Below are positions 5,946 through 8,714 of a stretch of DNA of 8,714 nucleotides, one piece after another; position 1 is the stretch's first letter; each line of letters begins with the position of its first letter. The stretch lies in contig JAUWYU010000053.1 of the NCBI GenBank assembly GCA_030615655.1, positions 1 to 8,714 of the forward strand. The letters run 5' to 3'. The notes beneath the pieces are model-generated. The model was given only the letters and a program-made list of their open reading frames with translations. It was not told the origin of the DNA and searched no databases. This DNA is from Dehalococcoidia bacterium (GTDB lineage Bacteria > Chloroflexota > Dehalococcoidia > Dehalococcoidales > RBG-16-60-22). The position numbers were made by a program, and so were the translations under genes.

Positions 5946-5962
5946 AGATTGTTTATCAATCT
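5946..5962. promoter_or_regulatory. Operator-like inverted repeat upstream of the nurA promoter
   Basis: Perfect 6-nt arms AGATTG (5946-5951) and CAATCT (5957-5962) around TTTAT. The site ends 14 nt upstream of the -35 hexamer and is centred about 58 nt upstream of the predicted start point, a position typical of activator sites. It does not match the LexA box of Gram-positive bacteria. No regulator gene is visible in the window. Confidence 0.35.
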
Positions 5963-5975
5963 TTAATCAGCTTAG

Positions 5976-6110
5976 CCTCACCCCCTTAATCCCCCTCTCC
6001 AACCAGCAAGATAGCACAAATCCAAGAGATAAGTGGGTTGGAGAGGGGGAGAGATTTGAGACCCCGATTACATCGGGGCTCTCGCTTCGCACTCCCCGCT
6101 GGGGGTGGGG
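5976..6110. repeat. Large nested palindromic element
   Basis: Three nested stems. The outer arms are CCTCACCCCC (5976-5985) and GGGGGTGGGG (6101-6110), 9 of 10 paired. Inside are perfect 14-nt arms CCCCCTCTCCAACC (5991-6004) and GGTTGGAGAGGGGG (6036-6049) with a 31-nt loop. A second hairpin has CCCCGAT (6062-6068) and ATCGGGG (6072-6078) around TAC. The layout gives a branched, cruciform-like fold. From memory, CCTCACCCCC...CCCCTCTCC sequences are dispersed repeats in several bacterial groups. It abuts repeat copy B. Confidence 0.75.
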
Positions 6111-6113
6111 TTA

Positions 6114-6194
6114 AAACTACGAGATAAGCAGTAAATGATGCTGGGCGGCCCGCCTACGCTAAAGCTACGACGGGCAGGCTAGGGTGGGAAAAGA
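6114..6194 (+). repeat. Dispersed repeat, copy B
   Basis: Second copy of the element at 1-119, without the 36-nt insert. Positions 6141-6179 (39 nt) are identical to 6940-6978 in copy C, and the GGTGGGAAAAGA tail is also shared. The central part folds imperfectly, GCCCG pairing with CGGGC around the TACGCTAAAGCTACG region. It ends 8 nt before the stop codon of the minus-strand methyltransferase gene at 6203. Confidence 0.8.
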
Positions 6195-6202
6195 CAGGCC
6201 GG

Positions 6203-6853
6203 TTAGAGAAAGGCGCCGAGAATCCAGATAGATTCCGTAAGTCTCTCTCCCTGAAAGGAGAACCCTTCCCCGTTGAATATCAGTGTCAGCTCTTCGAAAA
6301 GGCCCGGGTACTCGTCTTCAAATTCCTCTAAAATATCGCTTCTGCCGGCTTCGCGCAGCGCCTGCTTGATGCGGCGTTCCTCGGCGGCGTTCCGGAACAT
6401 CAAATCGGCGATGACAGCGCGGCCTTTCGGTTTTAAGAACCTCTTCATCACGCGGACTGCTTCCGCCTTTTCCGCCGCGGTCAAATGATGGAACGCGTAA
6501 GCAGAGACTATCAAGTCGACATGTGGCAGGTAGAGAGGGATTTTCAGGAAGTCCCCGTCCACTACCATGATGTACGGGTGCTTCTGCTGGCAGATGTTCC
6601 TCATTTCTTCCGACGGGTCGACGCCGATGACTTGCATGCCGCGCGAGAGGAAGCGGGAGGCAAGATTGCCCGTGCCCACGCCGATATCGAGGACGGAGGA
6701 ATAGCTGTTTCCTGCCAGGTCGCAGTACTCGACAACCTTGTCCAGGACTCGGTCATAATCCCTGAATATCCAGTTGTCAGCCTGGGCCGCCTTGATAACA
6801 TCTTCGTCGTAGGATTTTGCCCACTGATTAAAACCCCACCTGTCTTCAGCCAT
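6203..6853 (-). CDS. YrrT-like class I SAM-dependent methyltransferase
   Basis: 216-residue methyltransferase. SAM motif I is VLDIGVGTGN (54-63), strand 2 ends in Asp79 (VIGVDPSEEM), a GDF follows at 100-102, and YAFHHLTAAEK spans 119-129. Together with the N-terminal WAKSYD (11-16) and RDYDRVLD (31-38), these resemble Bacillus YrrT, a putative methyltransferase whose gene neighbours in Bacillus belong to the methionine-to-cysteine pathway. No such neighbours exist here, so the substrate is open. ATG at 6853 is preferred because GGGGG lies 5 nt ahead; a GTG one codon upstream (6856) is possible but very close to that site. It is a single gene flanked by direct repeat copies B and C, and divergent from the MFS gene. 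Confidence 0.85.
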   Translation of the reverse strand: MAEDRWGFNQWAKSYDEDVIKAAQADNWIFRDYDRVLDKVVEYCDLAGNSYSSVLDIGVGTGNLASRFLSRGMQVIGVDPSEEMRNICQQKHPYIMVVDGDFLKIPLYLPHVDLIVSAYAFHHLTAAEKAEAVRVMKRFLKPKGRAVIADLMFRNAAEERRIKQALREAGRSDILEEFEDEYPGLFEELTLIFNGEGFSFQGERLTESIWILGAFL

Positions 6854-6874
6854 CACTGCCCCCTATTTACAGCT

Positions 6875-6885
6875 ATAATAGTATA
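6875..6885 (-). promoter_or_regulatory. -10 region candidates for the YrrT-like gene
   Basis: The minus strand carries overlapping TATACT (6880-6885) and TATTAT (6875-6880), about 20-30 nt ahead of the gene start. No convincing -35 hexamer lies 16-18 nt upstream. The plus strand also reads TATAAT at 6874-6879, without a good -35. Confidence 0.3.
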
Positions 6886-6912
6886 TACCTTCGGGGCGGT
6901 GGGTGGAAATAT

Positions 6913-6996
6913 CGATTGCGGGATAAGTAGCGGATGTTACTGGGCGGCCCGCCTACGCTAAAGCTACGACGGGCAGGCGAGGGTGGGAAAAGATAT
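6913..6996 (+). repeat. Dispersed repeat, copy C
   Basis: Third copy of the element, same orientation as A and B and closest to B (39 identical nucleotides, one change, then 14 identical). It sits in the gene-free 6854-7176 stretch between the divergent YrrT-like and MFS genes, upstream of the methyltransferase promoter region. Confidence 0.8.
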
Positions 6997-6999
6997 GAA

Positions 7000-7021
7000 G
7001 GGGGGGAGGGGTTTGTCAGGG
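7000..7021 (+). other. G-rich tract, possible G-quadruplex
   Basis: A run of seven G, one A, four G, the 7-nt loop TTTGTCA and three G fits the G3-N1-7 pattern, with the first run split into two. It adjoins the end of repeat copy C, about 40 nt upstream of the candidate promoter of the MFS gene. Formation in vivo is unknown. Confidence 0.35.
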
Positions 7022-7059
7022 AGGTGAAGCTTCTCCGGGACTCTCTGTTTCATCTTTTC

Positions 7060-7089
7060 TTGCCCCGAGAGAGGGCACAGGTGTAAAAT
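7060..7089 (+). promoter_or_regulatory. Weak promoter candidate for the MFS gene
   Basis: TTGCCC (7060-7065) and TAAAAT (7084-7089) are 18 nt apart. Transcription would begin near 7096, leaving a leader of about 80 nt before the ATG. It is the best pair I find in 6997-7176, but both hexamers deviate from consensus. Confidence 0.35.
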
Positions 7090-7176
7090 GGAAGAGAATC
7101 CTCAGGAAGTTCAATTTTTGCCTGGAGACTCACTTTCCCTCGCATAGTGATGAGCGGTTAGCTTTGGGAACAGTAG

Positions 7177-8472
7177 ATGAATAATAAGCTGGATGAGTTC
7201 AGAAGTGATGGCACGGAGCTGGGAAAGGCCGGGGATGGCGGAAAATTACGGCGTATACTGAGAACATTTGAATCTTTCAAGGTCCCTGTCTACCGCCTTT
7301 ACTATTGTTCCCTGGCAGGTCACTGGGCCCCGATGCAGATGCAGATGGTAGCCCGTACCCTGCTTATTTACCGCGTCTCCGGCTCGGGAGCTATTCTGGG
7401 GTTAATGGCTCTTGCCCACTCTATCCCCATGCTCACCCTGTCCCTTTTTGGCGGCGTGATAGCCGACCGGGTGGAGAAGAGGATGGTACTGATTATCGGT
7501 CAGGTGGCTTCGGCGGCGGTTTCTCTGGGCGTTGCGCTGGCCCTGACCTTCAACTACCTCAGCACGGATGTCCCGGGTTCCTGGTGGATACTGATATTAT
7601 CGGGTGTGTGCCAGGGAATCATTATGGGGCTGATGATGCCGTCGCGCGCCTCTATTCTTCCTGAAATCGTGGGGGAGGAGAGGTTAATGAACGCGATATC
7701 ACTGAATAACCTGGGGATGAATCTCACCCGGATTGCGGCTCCGGCAGCAGCGGGATTCCTCATCGCCGGGTATGACTTCGCTGTCGTTTATTATGTTATG
7801 GCGGTCCTGTATATATCAGCCACGATTTTTCTCCTTTTAATTCCGCGTACCCGCACGGCAGTCCGACAGGGGAGCAGTACGATGACGGAAGTGCTGGACG
7901 GGTTTCGGTACCTCCGCGGCGAGACAACCGTTATGCTTGTCCTCATCTTCACTCTCTGCTGTACCATATTCGGCATGCCTTTTATGATCCTGCTGCCGAT
8001 GTTTACCGAGGATATATTGAGGGTTGGTTCATCGGGTCTGGGGATACTGATGGCCGTCTCCGGAGTGGGCGCTATTGCGGTGTCGCTGATTCTGGCTTCG
8101 GCGCCCAATAAGAAACGCGGGCTGATAGTGCTGTTCAGCGGCGTGATTTTGAGTCTGGCACTGATAGGCTTCTCGTTTTCTACGGAGTGGTACCTGTCCC
8201 TGTTCCTGGTTATATTCATCGGGATGGGGCAAACGGGGCAGCAGGCGGTTGGCATGGCCCTGATACAGTACTACGTTGACCCCGGCTATCGCGGACGTGT
8301 TATGAGCTTCTTCATGGTCGGGTTCGGCCTGGCCAGCCTCGGCACATTTTTCGGGGGAATGCTGGCGGAGACCATGGGGATACAGTGGTCAATCGGCGGG
8401 CTGGCCATGGTTCTTAGCGTGATAACTCTCGGCATGCTGACCTTCGCTCGCAGGTTAAGGGAGCTGGACTAG
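7177..8472 (+). CDS. Major facilitator superfamily transporter (MFS_3/EntS-like exporter)
   Basis: 431-residue integral membrane transporter of the drug and siderophore exporter type. About 12 hydrophobic segments can be traced, near residues 40-65, 72-95, 104-126, 135-156, 178-199, 201-222, 252-274, 285-308, 315-334, 338-358, 376-397 and 404-424. MFS motif A appears as GGVIADRVEKR (92-102) between segments 2 and 3. YRGRVMSFF (371-379) before segment 11 is typical of the MFS_3 branch. The first 35 residues are polar and a little longer than usual, but no other Met occurs before residue 53. GGGA lies 7 nt ahead of the ATG. It would use the proton gradient to export an unknown small molecule. 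It is transcribed alone, divergent from the YrrT-like gene, and no intrinsic terminator is visible after it. Confidence 0.88.
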   Translation: MNNKLDEFRSDGTELGKAGDGGKLRRILRTFESFKVPVYRLYYCSLAGHWAPMQMQMVARTLLIYRVSGSGAILGLMALAHSIPMLTLSLFGGVIADRVEKRMVLIIGQVASAAVSLGVALALTFNYLSTDVPGSWWILILSGVCQGIIMGLMMPSRASILPEIVGEERLMNAISLNNLGMNLTRIAAPAAAGFLIAGYDFAVVYYVMAVLYISATIFLLLIPRTRTAVRQGSSTMTEVLDGFRYLRGETTVMLVLIFTLCCTIFGMPFMILLPMFTEDILRVGSSGLGILMAVSGVGAIAVSLILASAPNKKRGLIVLFSGVILSLALIGFSFSTEWYLSLFLVIFIGMGQTGQQAVGMALIQYYVDPGYRGRVMSFFMVGFGLASLGTFFGGMLAETMGIQWSIGGLAMVLSVITLGMLTFARRLRELD

Positions 8473-8483
8473 GCTATCTTGAA

Positions 8484-8513
8484 TTGACACGGTGTTATTT
8501 CCATCCTTAGAAT
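8484..8513 (+). promoter_or_regulatory. Sigma70-type promoter of the M16 peptidase gene
   Basis: A perfect TTGACA (8484-8489) and TAGAAT (8508-8513, one mismatch) are separated by 18 nt. Transcription would start near 8520, about 24 nt before the TTG start codon. It sits 11 nt after the MFS stop codon, so the peptidase gene is probably a separate transcription unit. Confidence 0.65.
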
Positions 8514-8543
8514 GTAAGTAAGACCAGTAAAAGGTGGGAATTA

Positions 8544-8714
8544 TTGTATCAGAAGGTTACCCTGGACAACGGGCTGCGCCTGGTTACCGCCACCATGCCC
8601 CATACCCGCTCGGTATCCATAGGCTTCTTTATCGGCGCCGGCTCCAGATACGAGACCGATAAACAGGCCGGCATCTCACATTTTATTGAGCACCTTTGTT
8701 TCAAGGGCACGTCC
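8544..8714 (+). CDS. M16-family zinc metallopeptidase, N-terminal part
   Basis: First 57 codons of a peptidase that continues beyond the window. The inverted zinc motif HxxEH is visible as HFIEH (residues 46-50; His46 and His50 bind zinc and Glu49 is catalytic). The usual family context is also present: TLDNGLRLVT near residues 6-15, GAGSRYE at 31-37 and FKGT at 53-56. Start is TTG at 8544 with GGTGGG (8533-8538) 5 nt upstream; the only later Met in the fragment, at residue 18, would cut the first conserved strand. Members process peptides or misfolded proteins, usually with a second M16 domain or subunit, and full proteins are about 420 residues. The resemblance to Dehalococcoidia sequences is from memory. 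Confidence 0.88.
   Translation, partial: MYQKVTLDNGLRLVTATMPHTRSVSIGFFIGAGSRYETDKQAGISHFIEHLCFKGTS

Noticed and set aside
6114..6996. CRISPR array made of the three similar repeats
   Set aside because: Copies are about 83 nt, hundreds to thousands of bases apart, and no regular spacers or cas genes are present.
6114..6996. Composite transposon around the methyltransferase
   Set aside because: The flanking repeats are short, carry no transposase, and no target duplication is visible.
7088..7147. A 19-residue reading frame (MEENPQEVQFLPGDSLSLA) in the leader of the MFS gene
   Set aside because: AGGTG is only 4 nt ahead, the peptide has no regulatory signature such as a run of one amino acid, and it does not overlap the MFS start. 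Chance occurrence is likely.

Overview
The window looks like a chromosomal segment of an uncultured bacterium, most likely a Chloroflexota member of the Dehalococcoidia type. That is an inference from gene content (bacterial HerA, NurA and a HAS-barrel protein together; an M16 peptidase start resembling Dehalococcoidia proteins from memory), frequent TTG/GTG starts with good Shine-Dalgarno sequences, moderately high GC, and several families of dispersed palindromic repeats between genes. No rRNA, tRNA, CRISPR array, transposase or integrase was seen.

Layout. Positions 1-205 hold a dispersed-repeat copy and otherwise non-coding DNA. From 5931 down to 206 runs a minus-strand gene series: a sigma70-type promoter (5903-5931), NurA nuclease (4683-5879, TTG start), a zinc-ribbon membrane protein (4293-4682), a 28-residue lysine-rich protein (4189-4275), a palindromic repeat (4081-4158), a HAS-barrel protein (3431-4027, GTG start), a SAM-dependent methyltransferase (2673-3431), HerA ATPase (1024-2634, TTG start) and a patatin-like lipase (206-1021). 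Most junctions are 0-40 nt or overlap by one base. The break is the 161 nt between the 28-residue gene and the HAS-barrel gene. herA appears to have its own extended -10 promoter overlapping the methyltransferase stop codon.

Positions 5880-6202 (about 320 nt without a gene) hold the nurA promoter, an operator-like inverted repeat, a large nested palindrome (5976-6110) and a second copy of the dispersed repeat. A YrrT-like methyltransferase (6203-6853, minus) follows. The next gene-free stretch (6854-7176) holds its putative promoter, a third repeat copy, a G-rich tract and a weak plus-strand promoter. Then come a plus-strand MFS exporter-type transporter (7177-8472), a strong promoter (8484-8513) and the first 57 codons of an M16 zinc peptidase cut by the window edge.

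How the genes fit together. HerA (hexameric DNA pump) and NurA (nuclease) form the known DNA-end-processing pair. The stand-alone HAS-barrel protein shares the N-terminal barrel fold type of HerA and is a plausible third partner. The methyltransferase, the Zn-ribbon membrane protein, the tiny basic protein and the patatin lie inside or at the end of this module. Whether they work with it or were simply inserted cannot be decided from sequence alone. This module is the most likely place for something not yet described.
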